The translations under genes and the position numbers were made by a program. A stretch of 64,000 bases of DNA from JAENVU01 sp963765075 (GTDB taxonomy: Bacteria; Actinomycetota; Acidimicrobiia; IMCC26256; JAENVU01): contig CAVXVA010000001.1 of NCBI GenBank assembly GCA_963765075.1, positions 806,001 through 870,000 of the forward strand, in the 5' to 3' direction. Each line of letters begins with the position of its first letter. The stretch's first letter is position 1. Below the pieces are notes generated by a model that worked only from the letters and a program-made list of their open reading frames with translations, had not been told where the DNA came from and made no database searches. Below are positions 35,999-44,730 of this stretch, one piece after another.

Positions 35999-36875
35999 CG
36001 AGTCGGCGATCACCTTCCGGTATTCGTCGTGGTCGCCGCAGTCGAGGTACTTCGCTTTCCACTCGGCCCACGCCTCGGGCGACTTCGCGCTCGCGGCGTA
36101 GGCCTTCTGGAACTCCTCGTCGCGGCGGATAGTCGGGCACGCACTCGGTGAAGTGCGCGCCGTGCGGCGCCTCGACCACACCGTCGGTCATCAGCCGGTT
36201 GATCTTCAACGACTGCACCGGGCCGCCCGCCGCGAGCTCGTCGGTCGTCGACGATCCGCTCGACGCTCATGAAGCGCCGATCCGCGGCCATGCAGAACAG
36301 GTCGTCGAAGTAGGGGTCGACGTTGAGGTACTGGCCGTTCCCGCCGCGATCGCCGCGGTGCATGTGGATCAGCGCGACATCGAGCGTGCAGCGCCGGCGC
36401 GGCCACCAGCTCCTCGCCGTCGGCGTAGGGCGAGACGACGGTCCTGATCTCGGCCTGGCGTTCGACGCAGGTCCGAGCCGAGCCCGACCCGGGTCGGCAG
36501 GAACGGCACCCGCCACGCCGCGGCCTGGAGGCCGAGCAGGAACATGCCCTCGTCCATCTCGAGCGTGCGACGACCGCTCCGGTCTGGCGGGCGGTGCGGA
36601 AGTGCGGCTCGAGCGCGATGGAGTCGAGCGAGCAGAACGCGTAGACGGCCTTGCGCACCTTGCCGGTCGCGCACAGCAGCCCGAGGTCGGGCCCGCCGTA
36701 GGACACGACGGTGAGGTCCTTGACGTCGCTGCGCGCGATCGCCCGCACGAGGCTCATCGGCTTGCGGCGCGAACCCCAGCCGCCGATCCCGATCGTCATG
36801 CCGTCGCGCAGCTCCGCGACGACATCGTCTTCGGTGACCACCTTCGAGGTCGGCTCGCCGAGTCGGCTCGCTCAC
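35996..36875 (-). CDS. ipdA: IpdA-like alpha subunit (frameshifts)
   Basis: Starts at GTG 36875 overlapping the echA20 stop, with one break soon after. Pieces: AELRDGMTIGIGGWGSRRKP, SDVKDLTVVSYGGPDLGLLC, MDEGMFLLGLQAAAWRVPFL, VALIHMHRGDRGGNGQYLNV, DDLFCMAADRRFMSVERIV, DGVVEAPHGAHFTECVPDYP. This is CoA-transferase family I but with the IpdA sequence pattern; IpdAB is a hydrolase, not a transferase. About six single-base breaks lie in 880 bp. Function follows from homology and the ipdA-ipdB-ipdC order. Confidence 0.82.
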
Positions 36876-37638
36876 TTGCTCGTGTCCGTGTCTCGCTTGG
36901 CGACGAAGGCGTCGCGGTGCTCGTCGGCCACGCCCGAGAGGTTCAGCTCGAACGTGAAGCCCTGCTCGAAGCGGTAGGAGCGCTTCACGTCGATCGGGTC
37001 GATGCCGTTGAGCGACTCCTTGGCGGCGCGGATCACCGTCGGGCTCTTGGCCGCGATGTCGGCCGCGATCCGCAGCGCGGCGTCGCGCAGTTCGGCGCTG
37101 CGGAACCACTTCGCAGCACCGAGCCGAAGTGGTGCAGCTCCTGCGCGGTGATCGGTGGCCGCGGTGTACACCATCGCCCGCATCCGGTGCTGGGGCACGA
37201 GCCGGGCCAGGTGGGTCGCCGCACCGAGCGCGCCCCGGTCGACCTCGGGCAGGCCGAAGGTGGCGTCGTCGCTCGCGACCACGATGTCGGCGTTGCCGAC
37301 CAGGCCGACGCCGCCGCCGAGGCAGAACCCGTTGACGGCGGCGATCACCGGCACCGCGCATTCGTAGACCGCGGCGAAGGCGGCGAAGCAGCCGCGGTTG
37401 GCGCCGATCAGGGCGTCGAAGCCCTCGGTGTTCTGCATCTCCTTGATGTCGACCCCGGCGTTGAACCCGCGGCCCTCGGCCCGCAGGACCACCACGTGCA
37501 CCGCCGGGTCCTCGCCGAGGCCCGCGGATGATGCGTGGCGAGATCGAACCAGCCCGCGACCGTCAGGGCGTTCACCGGCGGGTTGTCCATCACCACCTCG
37601 GCGATGCCGGTGGCGTCGACGGTGTGAGTGATCGGCAT
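36872..37638 (-). CDS. echA20: EchA20-like enoyl-CoA hydratase/ring hydrolase (frameshifts)
   Basis: Starts MPITHTVDATGIAEVVMDNP at ATG 37638 with GAGG upstream. Crotonase-fold blocks: LRAEGRGFNAGVDIKEMQ, GFCLGGGVGLVGNADIV, ATFGLPEVDRGALGAATH, and the C-terminal QGFTFELNLSGVADEHRDAF. These correspond closely to mycobacterial EchA20, which hydrolytically opens a ring of the HIEC-CoA intermediate before IpdAB. Frame breaks lie near 37525, 37160 and 37110. It is the first gene of the leftward operon, opposite a divergent SDR. Confidence 0.85.
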
Positions 37639-37672
37639 GGGCACGCCTCGGAGGAGATTCGGGGCAAGAGTT

Positions 37673-37689
37673 TCTGACGGGTCGTCAGA
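37673..37689. promoter_or_regulatory. TetR-type operator candidate between echA20 and SDR
   Basis: TCTGAC-GGGTC-GTCAGA is an inverted repeat with 6-base arms and a 5-base spacer. It lies in the 90-bp divergent space between echA20 (starts 37638) and the SDR (starts 37729). TGAC-N5-GTCA is a common TetR-family half-site arrangement. In mycobacteria this gene group is controlled by the TetR repressor KstR2, but the mycobacterial KstR2 box is a different sequence, so only the general class is suggested. No tetR gene is in the window. Confidence 0.5.
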
Positions 37690-37728
37690 TCGGGGAAACT
37701 TATCCGTCATGACTGCGATCAGTGCGAC

Positions 37729-38483
37729 ATGTCGGGCCGCGTCGTGCTCGTGACGGGAGGTGCCCGGGGGATCGGGCGGGGCATCACCGAGGGGTTCCTC
37801 GCCGCCGGGGCCGAGGTCGTGATCTGTGGGCGGTCCGAGCCCGAGGAACTGCCCACCGCCGGCGGCCGGACCGCCGCCTTCATCGCCGCCGACGTGCGCG
37901 ATGCCGAGGCCGTCGAGGCGCTGGTCGCCGCGACCGTCGCCGGCTCGGCCGCCTCGACGTCCTGATCAACAACGCCGGCGGATCGCCGTCGGCCGATTCG
38001 GCCACCGTCTCGCCCAAGTTCTCCAAGGCCATCATCGAACTCAACCTGCTCGCGCCGCTCGTCTGTGCGCAGCAGGCCAACGCGGTGATGCAGACCCAGC
38101 CCGACGGCGGCGTCGATCGTCAACATCGCGAGCGTGAGCGGCGCTGCGCCCGTCGCCCGGAACCGCGGCCTACGGCGCGGCCAAGGCGGGGCTCCTCAAC
38201 CTCACCCAGACCCTCGCGGTCGACTACGCACCGAAGGTCCGGGTCAACGCGGTCAGCGCCGGGCTCATCCGCACCGAGCAGTCGCACCTGCACTACGGCG
38301 ACGAGGCCGGCATCGCCGCGGTCGGCGCGACCGTTCCGCTCGGCCGCATGGGCACGCCGGCCGACATCGCCGGCGCGTGTCTGTTCCTCGCGTCACCGCT
38401 CGGCCGCCTACGTGTCGGGCGCGAACCTGCTCGTCCACGGCGGCGGCGAGCGCCCCGCCTACCTCGACGCGGCCGACACCTGA
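37729..38483 (+). CDS. Short-chain dehydrogenase of the HIP cluster (frameshifts)
   Basis: SDR with RVVLVTGGARGIGRGITEGF, RLDVLINNAGGSPS, SIVNIASVSG, the catalytic YGAAKAGLLNLTQ and the closing YVSGANLLVHGGG. It is divergent from echA20, as the SDR genes Rv3548c/Rv3549c are in mycobacteria, so it probably oxidises or reduces a hydroxy/keto group of a ring-opened steroid intermediate. Three single-base breaks, near 37955, 38110-38165 and 38400, disrupt the frame without loss of motifs. Confidence 0.8.
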
Positions 38484-38540
38484 CCCACGTCGACTTCCGC
38501 GTTTGACAGCTGCCGGGCGGCGTGCCGGGAGCATGCGGGG

Positions 38541-40422
38541 ATGACCCACCCCCTGGACATGTTGACGGGCGAGGAAATCTCGCAGGCGAGTGCCCTCGTC
38601 CGAGCCGATGATCGCTGGACCGACGGCTCCACCTTCGTCCACATCATTCTCAAGGAACCGACGAAGTCGGACCTCCCGACGGATCCGGATCGCCAGGTCG
38701 AGGTGCAACTCCTGACCGGTCCCGAGATCGACGTCACCGAGATCGTGGTCTCGCTCACCCACGGCACGGTCCACAGCTGGGACGTCATCGCCGGCATGCG
38801 ACCCACGCTGCTCTTCGGCGAGGCGGCGCACGCGATCTTCACGAACGAGGGAACACCCCGAATACATCGCGGCCCTCGCCCGCCGGGGCATCACCGACGT
38901 CGACAACGTGCAGATCGATCCGTGGCCCGCCGGGGCCTTCGGATACGAGGCGGAGCAGGGCCGGCGCATCGCGCGGTGCATCTCGTTCCTGCGCACCGAC
39001 CCGCAGGACAACGGCTACGCCCGCCCGATCGAAGGACTCATCGTCCACTTCGACCTCGGGCGTCAAGGAAGTGATCGAGGTGATCGACCACGGGGTCGTC
39101 ACGATGCCGACGCAACACGCGCGGTACTTCGCACCCGACTGCGAGCCGTTGCGCACCGACCTGAAGCCGCTGGAGATCACCCAACCCGACGGCCCGAGCT
39201 TCACCGTCGACGGCAACCTCGTGCAGTGGCAGAAGTGGTCGCTCCGGCTCACGTTCGACCCGTACGAGGGATTGATCCTCCACCAGGTCACGTACAACGA
39301 CGCGGGCAACGAGCGGTCGATCCTGCACCGCGCGTCGATCACGGAGATGGTCGTGCCCTACGGCGACCCGTCCGAAGTGCAGGGGTTCAAGAACGCGTTC
39401 GATGTCGGCGAGTGGGGGCTCGGACGGATGACGCAATCACTCACCCTGGGCTGTGACTGCCTCGGCGAGATCCACTACTTCGACGCCACGCCTCACGAAA
39501 GAAGACGGCGAGCCGTACGTGATCAGCAACGCCATCTGCATGCACGAAGAGGACTACGGGATCCTCTGGAAGCACGTCGACCTCTTCGGCGGTACCAGCG
39601 AGGTGCGGCGGAGCCGGCGACTCGTCGTGAGTTTCATCTCGACGGTCGGCAACTACGAGTACGGCTTCTTCTGGTACTTCTACCAAGACGGCAACATCCA
39701 ACTCGAGGTGAAACTCACCGGCATCGTGTCGCCGATGGCGCATCGAACCCGGCACCAACCCCGAGTACGCCAACGTCGTCGCGCCCGGCGTGGCCGCACC
39801 GAACCACCAGCACATGTTCAGCGCCCGGCTCGACTTCGACGTCGACGGCACCACGAACGAGATCTACGAGGTCGAGGCCGAGCGCGTGCCGACCGGGCCC
39901 GAGAACCCGTGGGGCAACGCGTTCCGCGCCAAGAAGACCCGGCTCGAGTCGGAGTCGGTCGCGCAGCGCGAAACGAACTCGGCGACGTCACGATCCTGGC
40001 GCATCGTCAGCCCGTCGACGACGAACGGGCTCGGCCAACCAACCGCGTACAAGCTCGTGCCGACCATGAGCACGCCCACGTTGCTCGCACAACCGGATTC
40101 GAGCGTCGGCCGGCGGGCCGGGTTCGCCCAACACAACCTGTGGGTGACGCCCTACGCGCCCGACGAGCGGCGCGCCGCTGGCAACTACCCGAACCAACAC
40201 GACGGTGGCGACGGCCTCCCCCGCTGGACTGCGGCCGACCGCTCGCTCGTCGACACCGACATCGTGGTCTGGTACTCGTTCGGCATCACGCACTTCGTCC
40301 GGCCCGAGGACTGGCCGGTCATGCCGGTGGAGTACACCGGCTTCCTCCTCACGCCGTACGGGTTCTTCGACCGCAACCCGGCGCTCGACGTGCCCCCGTC
40401 ACCCGAGGGCCACTGCCACTAG
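38541..40422 (+). CDS. Copper-containing primary amine oxidase (frameshifts)
   Basis: About 625 residues if four single-base breaks (near 38866, 39062, 39492, 39745) are joined. N2-type start HPLDMLTGEEISQASALVR; general base Asp in NAFDVGEWGLG; TPQ precursor Tyr in TVGNYEYGFFW; copper His-x-His in PNHQHMFSARLDFDVDG and the third His in GITHFVRPEDWPVMP; end GFFDRNPALDVP. Such enzymes deaminate primary amines to aldehydes, giving H2O2 and ammonia. No signal peptide. It is transcribed convergently with the ipdF gene; any link to steroid breakdown is unknown. Confidence 0.88.
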
Positions 40423-40438
40423 CGCGGCACCGGGTCGC

Positions 40439-41218
40439 CTACGCGTGTTGGGAACTCACACTCACGCACTCGCCGGTCATGTAGGTGGAGTAGTCCGACG
40501 CGAGGAACACGATCACGTTGGCGATCTCCCAGGGCGCGGCCGCGCGACCGAACGCCTCCCGCGACGTCAGCTCGTCGAGGAGTTCGTCGGTCGTCACCTT
40601 GGCCAGGAACGGGTGCATGGCCAGTGACGGCGCCACCGCGTTGATCCGCACGCCGTAGAGCGCAGCTTCCATCGCCGCACAGCGAGTCAAGGCCATCACG
40701 CCGGCCTTCGCCGCCGCGTAGTGCGCCTGACCCCGCTGGGCGCGCCACCCCAACACCGACGCGTTGTTCACGATGACGCCGGCATGACGCGGTTGCATGT
40801 GACGCAATGCGGCCCGCACACACCGGAACGTGCCGTTCAGCGTGACGTCGAGCACCTTCATCCATTGCTCGTCGCTCATGTCGACCACATCCGCGGTCCC
40901 GCCGAGGCCCGCGTTGTTCACCACGATGTCGATCTCGCCCACCGCGGCGGCGGCGCCCGCAAACAGGGCCTGCACCTGATCTTCCACCGTCACGTCACAG
41001 GGCAACGCGATCGCGACGCCGTCGCCCAGCTGCTCGGCCGACTCCGCCAGCCGCCGTTCGTGGGCGTCGCTGATCACGACCTGTGCACCCTCCGCGATGC
41101 ACCGCTCCGCCGTCGCGAACCCGATGCCGGTGCCGGCGGCCGCCGTCACGAGCACGTTCTTACCGGCAAGCAGGCCGTGGCCCGCGGGCGGAGTGGGCGG
41201 GGCGGGAGGGGTGGTCAT
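40439..41218 (-). CDS. ipdF: IpdF-like short-chain dehydrogenase
   Basis: 259 residues from ATG at 41218, which overlaps the previous stop (TGATG). AGHGLLAGKNVLVTAAAGTG, ISDAHERRLAE, NNAGLGGTADVVDMSDEQW, the active-site NNASVLGWRAQRGQAHYAAA, and SLAMHPFLAKVTTDELL are strikingly like mycobacterial IpdF (Rv3559c), a 5-hydroxy-HIP-CoA dehydrogenase (from memory). The unusual TAAAGTGIG glycine motif is shared. It sits directly after a fadE30-like gene, the same neighbour as in mycobacteria. Confidence 0.88.
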   Translation of the reverse strand: MTTPPAPPTPPAGHGLLAGKNVLVTAAAGTGIGFATAERCIAEGAQVVISDAHERRLAESAEQLGDGVAIALPCDVTVEDQVQALFAGAAAAVGEIDIVVNNAGLGGTADVVDMSDEQWMKVLDVTLNGTFRCVRAALRHMQPRHAGVIVNNASVLGWRAQRGQAHYAAAKAGVMALTRCAAMEAALYGVRINAVAPSLAMHPFLAKVTTDELLDELTSREAFGRAAAPWEIANVIVFLASDYSTYMTGECVSVSSQHA

Positions 41219-42402
41219 CACGTCACCTTCGGTTCGGGCGGCAGGCCGAGGACCCGTTCGCCGATGATGTTGCGCTGGATCTGATTCGAGCCGCCGTAGA
41301 TCGTGTCGGCACGGGTGTAGAGGAACATCGCCTGGGCGCGGGTGAGGTCGTACGGGAATGCCTCGGCGACCTCGGACCACGGTCCGAGCACCTCCATTGC
41401 GAGTTCACCCATCCGTCGATGCAACCCCGCCCAGAACAGCTTCCCGATCGACGTCTCGCGCGTCACGTCACCGCGGCTCATCGCGGTCAGGCCGCGCATC
41501 GCGGTGTACCGCATGATCTCGACCTCGATGTAGGTCTGGGCCAACTTCTGGCGCATCACGGGATCGGTGTTGATCCCCCGTTCACGCGCAGTGCCGGCCA
41601 TCTCCTGCCACTCGTGGGCGAAGCCGAGTTGTTGGCCGAGCGTCAGGGCGCCCCGCTCGAAGGCGAGCGTGCCCATTGCGACCTTCCAGCCACCGTTGAC
41701 CTCGCCGACGACGAGATCAGCCGGAGTGCGCGCACCGTCGAAGAACACCTCGTTGAACTCCGACGTGCCGGTGATCTGTTCGATCGGACGGATCTCGATC
41801 CCGGGCTGGTCCATCGGAACGAGCAGGTAGGAGATGCCGCGGTGGCGCGGCGCGTCGCGGTCAGTGCGGGCGAGCACGAAGCACCATTGCGACCAGTGCG
41901 CCAGCGAGGTCCACACCTTCTGACCGTCGATGACCCACTCGTTGCCGTCGAGTTCGGCGCGGGTCGAGAGATTCGCGAGATCCGAACCGGCGTTGGGTTC
42001 GGAATACCCCTGGCACCACAGTTCCTCGCCGCTCGCGATCTTCGGGAGGAATCGAGCGCGCTGCTCGTCGGTGCCGAAGTGCAGGATCGTGGGGCCGATG
42101 AGCCCCTCGCCGACCAGCCCGACCCGCCCGGGGCCGCCCGCGCGGGCGTACTCCTCGTAGAAGATCACCTGCTCCAACAACGATGCGTCGCGCCCGCCGT
42201 ACTCGCGCGGCCACGAGAGACACGTCCAGCCCGCCGCACCGAGCGCGCGTTCCCACGCGAGCCGTTCCTCGAACAGTGCGTGCTCGTCGCCCGGTCCACC
42301 GCGGCCGCGCACGCCCTGGAACTCGCCATCGAGTTGGGTGACGAGCCACTCGCGCGCCTCGGCCCGGAACGCATCGTGTTCGGCAGAGAACCGCAGGTCC
42401 AT
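41218..42402 (-). CDS. fadE30: FadE30-like acyl-CoA dehydrogenase
   Basis: 394 residues. GEFQGVRGRGGPGDEHALFE, FYEEYARAGGPGRVGLVGEG, LWCQGYSEPNAGSDLANL, IDGQKVWTSLAHWSQWCFVL and TIYGGSNQIQRNIIGERVLG match mycobacterial FadE30, which acts on the HIP-CoA propionate side chain. The frame is intact, in contrast to the genes just to its left. Coupled downstream to ipdF (1-base overlap) and 3 bases after the formaldehyde-activating-enzyme homologue, so all appear to be one operon. Confidence 0.88.
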   Translation of the reverse strand: MDLRFSAEHDAFRAEAREWLVTQLDGEFQGVRGRGGPGDEHALFEERLAWERALGAAGWTCLSWPREYGGRDASLLEQVIFYEEYARAGGPGRVGLVGEGLIGPTILHFGTDEQRARFLPKIASGEELWCQGYSEPNAGSDLANLSTRAELDGNEWVIDGQKVWTSLAHWSQWCFVLARTDRDAPRHRGISYLLVPMDQPGIEIRPIEQITGTSEFNEVFFDGARTPADLVVGEVNGGWKVAMGTLAFERGALTLGQQLGFAHEWQEMAGTARERGINTDPVMRQKLAQTYIEVEIMRYTAMRGLTAMSRGDVTRETSIGKLFWAGLHRRMGELAMEVLGPWSEVAEAFPYDLTRAQAMFLYTRADTIYGGSNQIQRNIIGERVLGLPPEPKVT

Positions 42403-42405
42403 GGA

Positions 42406-42933
42406 TCAGCGCGGCCGATAGAAGGGGTTCCAGGGGTCGGTGCGGGCCGCGAGGACCTCGGCGATCGGCGGCCCGCCGCGCGCGCCGGCCAGGAGCGCTC
42501 CTCGTGCGGCCTCCCGATTGTTCGCGAACACGGCCTTGGCGTCGGCCGCCCGAGGGTTCACCCACACGGCCGCGATGATGACGAGCTCGGCGATCCAGTC
42601 GATCGGAATGATCTCGTCGGCGACGGCATCAGTCACGCCCGCGGCGACTCCGGCCTGGGCCGCGCCCCACGTCATCTCGGCGTGGCGTTCCCCGGCGATC
42701 CCCGCCTTGTTGACGAAGAGAGTCGGAGGCTGGACCGCGAGACCGGGTTGGATGATCGCCACGAACGGCGCATGGCCACGCGTCGGCGACGCCAGGGCCG
42801 ACGCCCATGAGGTGCCGACCGGGCCGCTGCGCTCCCCCAGCACCGTGTTCACATGGGCGGCCTCGAGCCCCTCGCCGACGAAACTCTCACCGATCTGCAC
42901 CCGGGCATGTTGCCAGACCGGGCGGTCGGTCAC
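42406..42933 (-). CDS. Formaldehyde-activating enzyme (Fae) homologue
   Basis: 175 residues; GTG at 42933 overlaps the stop of the preceding gene (GTGA). Fae core: IGESFVGEGLEAAHVNTVLG with the general-acid histidine (His27), PFVAIIQPGLAVQPPTLFVN, GAAQAGVAAGVTDAVADEII and WVNPRAADAKAVFANNREA. Classical Fae joins formaldehyde to tetrahydromethanopterin in methylotrophs; stand-alone homologues may handle other aldehydes. Its place inside an ipdF-fadE30 operon is unusual. Identity is strong; the substrate here is unknown. Confidence 0.85.
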   Translation of the reverse strand: MTDRPVWQHARVQIGESFVGEGLEAAHVNTVLGERSGPVGTSWASALASPTRGHAPFVAIIQPGLAVQPPTLFVNKAGIAGERHAEMTWGAAQAGVAAGVTDAVADEIIPIDWIAELVIIAAVWVNPRAADAKAVFANNREAARGALLAGARGGPPIAEVLAARTDPWNPFYRPR

Positions 42934-43379
42934 GCGCCGTCGGGCCCGGACCAACAGTGCGGCGGCGGCCGCAGGTCGAGCGCGACACCGGCCGCCACCT
43001 CCACCCGCATGCCCTCGGGCGACTCACGCTGGATCTGTTTGTGGATGCGGTCGATCCACGGCGGAAGCGGGTTGACACCGAAGAAGTACTCACACGGCTT
43101 GTCCGAATCCAGCAGCGCGGCTCCGGCCATCCCTGCGATCAGGGCCCGCCGCGGCGGGACGCCGGCCACGGTGGCCAAGGCAACCGTCGCGAGCCCGAGG
43201 AACCCATCGCGTTTGGCAACCGCGTAGAAGCCGTCGCGTCCCAACTCGGGGTTGCCCCAGTGGGGCACCATGTCCATCACCACGTGGGTCGCAAACCCCA
43301 CGCCGAACGCCGCGACCGGGCGGTCGCGGCACGCGGTACCGGCGATCGCACCGGCCAAGACGTGATTCGTGATGAACAT
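42930..43379 (-). CDS. Small hydrolase-like membrane-associated protein (DUF457-like)
   Basis: 149 residues from ATG at 43379 with GAGGAG upstream. The N-terminus MFITNHVLAGAIAGTACRDR and THVVMDMVPHWGNPELGRDG carry the scattered His/Asp pattern of DUF457/YdjM-like putative metal-dependent membrane hydrolases, followed by hydrophobic stretches (GLATVALATVAGV, ALIAGMAGAALL). First gene of the four-gene minus operon with fae, fadE30 and ipdF. Function unknown. Confidence 0.68.
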   Translation of the reverse strand: MFITNHVLAGAIAGTACRDRPVAAFGVGFATHVVMDMVPHWGNPELGRDGFYAVAKRDGFLGLATVALATVAGVPPRRALIAGMAGAALLDSDKPCEYFFGVNPLPPWIDRIHKQIQRESPEGMRVEVAAGVALDLRPPPHCWSGPDGA

Positions 43380-43447
43380 GGCTGCTCCTCGCTCTCGGTA
43401 GTGTGCCGCGCCGACCCACCACACCCGCGCCATTGGAGGCCAGCACC

Positions 43448-44203
43448 ATGTCGTTCAAAGTCGGAGTGCAACTCCACCCCCAAGAGGGCACCGTCGATGA
43501 ACTCCGCGCCGCCTGGAAGGCCGCCGATGCGCTCGGCGCCGACAGCATCTGGATCTGGGACCACTTCTTCCCGCTCTACGGCAACCCCGACGCGAACCAC
43601 TACGAGGCCTACACCCTGCTGTCGGCGATGGCCGTCGACACCGAACACGCGACCATCGGCGCGCTCGTGACGTGCAACTCGTACCGCAACCCCCAACTGC
43701 TCGCCGACATGGCGCGGACCATCGATCTGCTCAGCCACGGCCGCTTCGTGCTGGGGATCGGTTCGGGGTGGTTCGAGCGCGACTACACCGAATACGGCTA
43801 CGAGTTCGGCACCGCCGCGAGCCGGCTCGCCGATTTCGGCGCGGCCCTCCCGAAGATCGCCGACCGCCTCGGGGCGTTGGTCCCACCGCCCGCGGGCGAC
43901 GTGCCGATTCTGATCGGCGGCGCGGGCGAGAAGGTCACGTTGCGGCTCGTCGCCGAGTACGCCGACGCATGGAACTCGTTCGGGCCACCGGAGAACTTCG
44001 CGCACAAGAACTCCGTGCTCGACGACTGGTGCAACAAGCAGGGACGATCACCGAAGGAGATCGAGCGCACGGTCGCCATCCAGCCCAACGAGGTCGATGC
44101 ACTCGACGCGTACGTCGCGGCCGGCGCCGAACACTTCATCGTGATGGTCGGCGCGCCGTACGACCTCGGTCCCTTGGAATCGCTCATCGCCGCGCGCGGG
44201 TGA
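43448..44203 (+). CDS. LLM-class F420-dependent oxidoreductase
   Basis: 251 residues from ATG at 43448 with GGAGG 8 bases before. FKVGVQLHPQEGTVDELRAAW, IWIWDHFFPLYGNPDANHYE, ALVTCNSYRNPQLLADMART, VLGIGSGWFERDYTEYGYEF and VPILIGGAGEKVTLRLVAEY define the family. It resembles the 5076-6053 protein in layout but is shorter. Divergent from the fae operon; its stop overlaps the start of the phosphatase gene. Confidence 0.87.
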   Translation: MSFKVGVQLHPQEGTVDELRAAWKAADALGADSIWIWDHFFPLYGNPDANHYEAYTLLSAMAVDTEHATIGALVTCNSYRNPQLLADMARTIDLLSHGRFVLGIGSGWFERDYTEYGYEFGTAASRLADFGAALPKIADRLGALVPPPAGDVPILIGGAGEKVTLRLVAEYADAWNSFGPPENFAHKNSVLDDWCNKQGRSPKEIERTVAIQPNEVDALDAYVAAGAEHFIVMVGAPYDLGPLESLIAARG

Positions 44204-44730
44204 CCGCGCCGGTCCTGCTCCCTCCGGGGGCGCGGCCCGGGTTCATCGGCCCGCTCTCGGTTCCCGGCGATCTGTGGTGGGTGTGCGCAGAGCCGACTCC
44301 CCTCGCCGGCATGGCGTACCCGCGCGCCGGGGTCTGGGACACGCTCGCCGATCGCGGTTTCGCACACGTCATCGATCTCACGCGCGACCAGTCGAAGTAC
44401 GACGCCACGCCGCTCACCGGACACGCAAGCCGGCTCTCCGACCTCATCGGTCGTCGCACCCCGCCCGATCCCGGGCGCGACGAATCCCGTATTCGGGTCG
44501 CGGCCGCGCTCGTCGCCGATCGCTGGTCGGCGGGTGAGGGGGTCTTGGTGCACTGCCACGGTGGCCGGGGTCGCACCGGTGCCGTGATCGGCAGTGCGCT
44601 GGTGTTGCTCGGCCACCCGCCCGAAGACGTCGTCGACTGGCTGCACCGGGTCCAACGCACTCGGGGCCGACGAGGCTGGCCCGAACAGCAGTGGCAGGCC
44701 GACGTCGTCCTGCGCGCCTCCGCCGACTGA
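44200..44730 (+). CDS. Dual-specificity/tyrosine phosphatase-like protein
   Basis: 176 residues, GTG at 44200 overlapping the preceding TGA. The Cx5R signature lies in VLVHCHGGRGRTG with Cys119 and Arg125, preceded by HVIDLTRDQSKYD where the general-acid Asp should sit. Compact, with no membrane segment. It should remove phosphate from tyrosine or another phosphomonoester. Coupled to an F420-dependent oxidoreductase, a pairing with no obvious explanation. Confidence 0.82.
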   Translation: MTAPVLLPPGARPGFIGPLSVPGDLWWVCAEPTPLAGMAYPRAGVWDTLADRGFAHVIDLTRDQSKYDATPLTGHASRLSDLIGRRTPPDPGRDESRIRVAAALVADRWSAGEGVLVHCHGGRGRTGAVIGSALVLLGHPPEDVVDWLHRVQRTRGRRGWPEQQWQADVVLRASAD

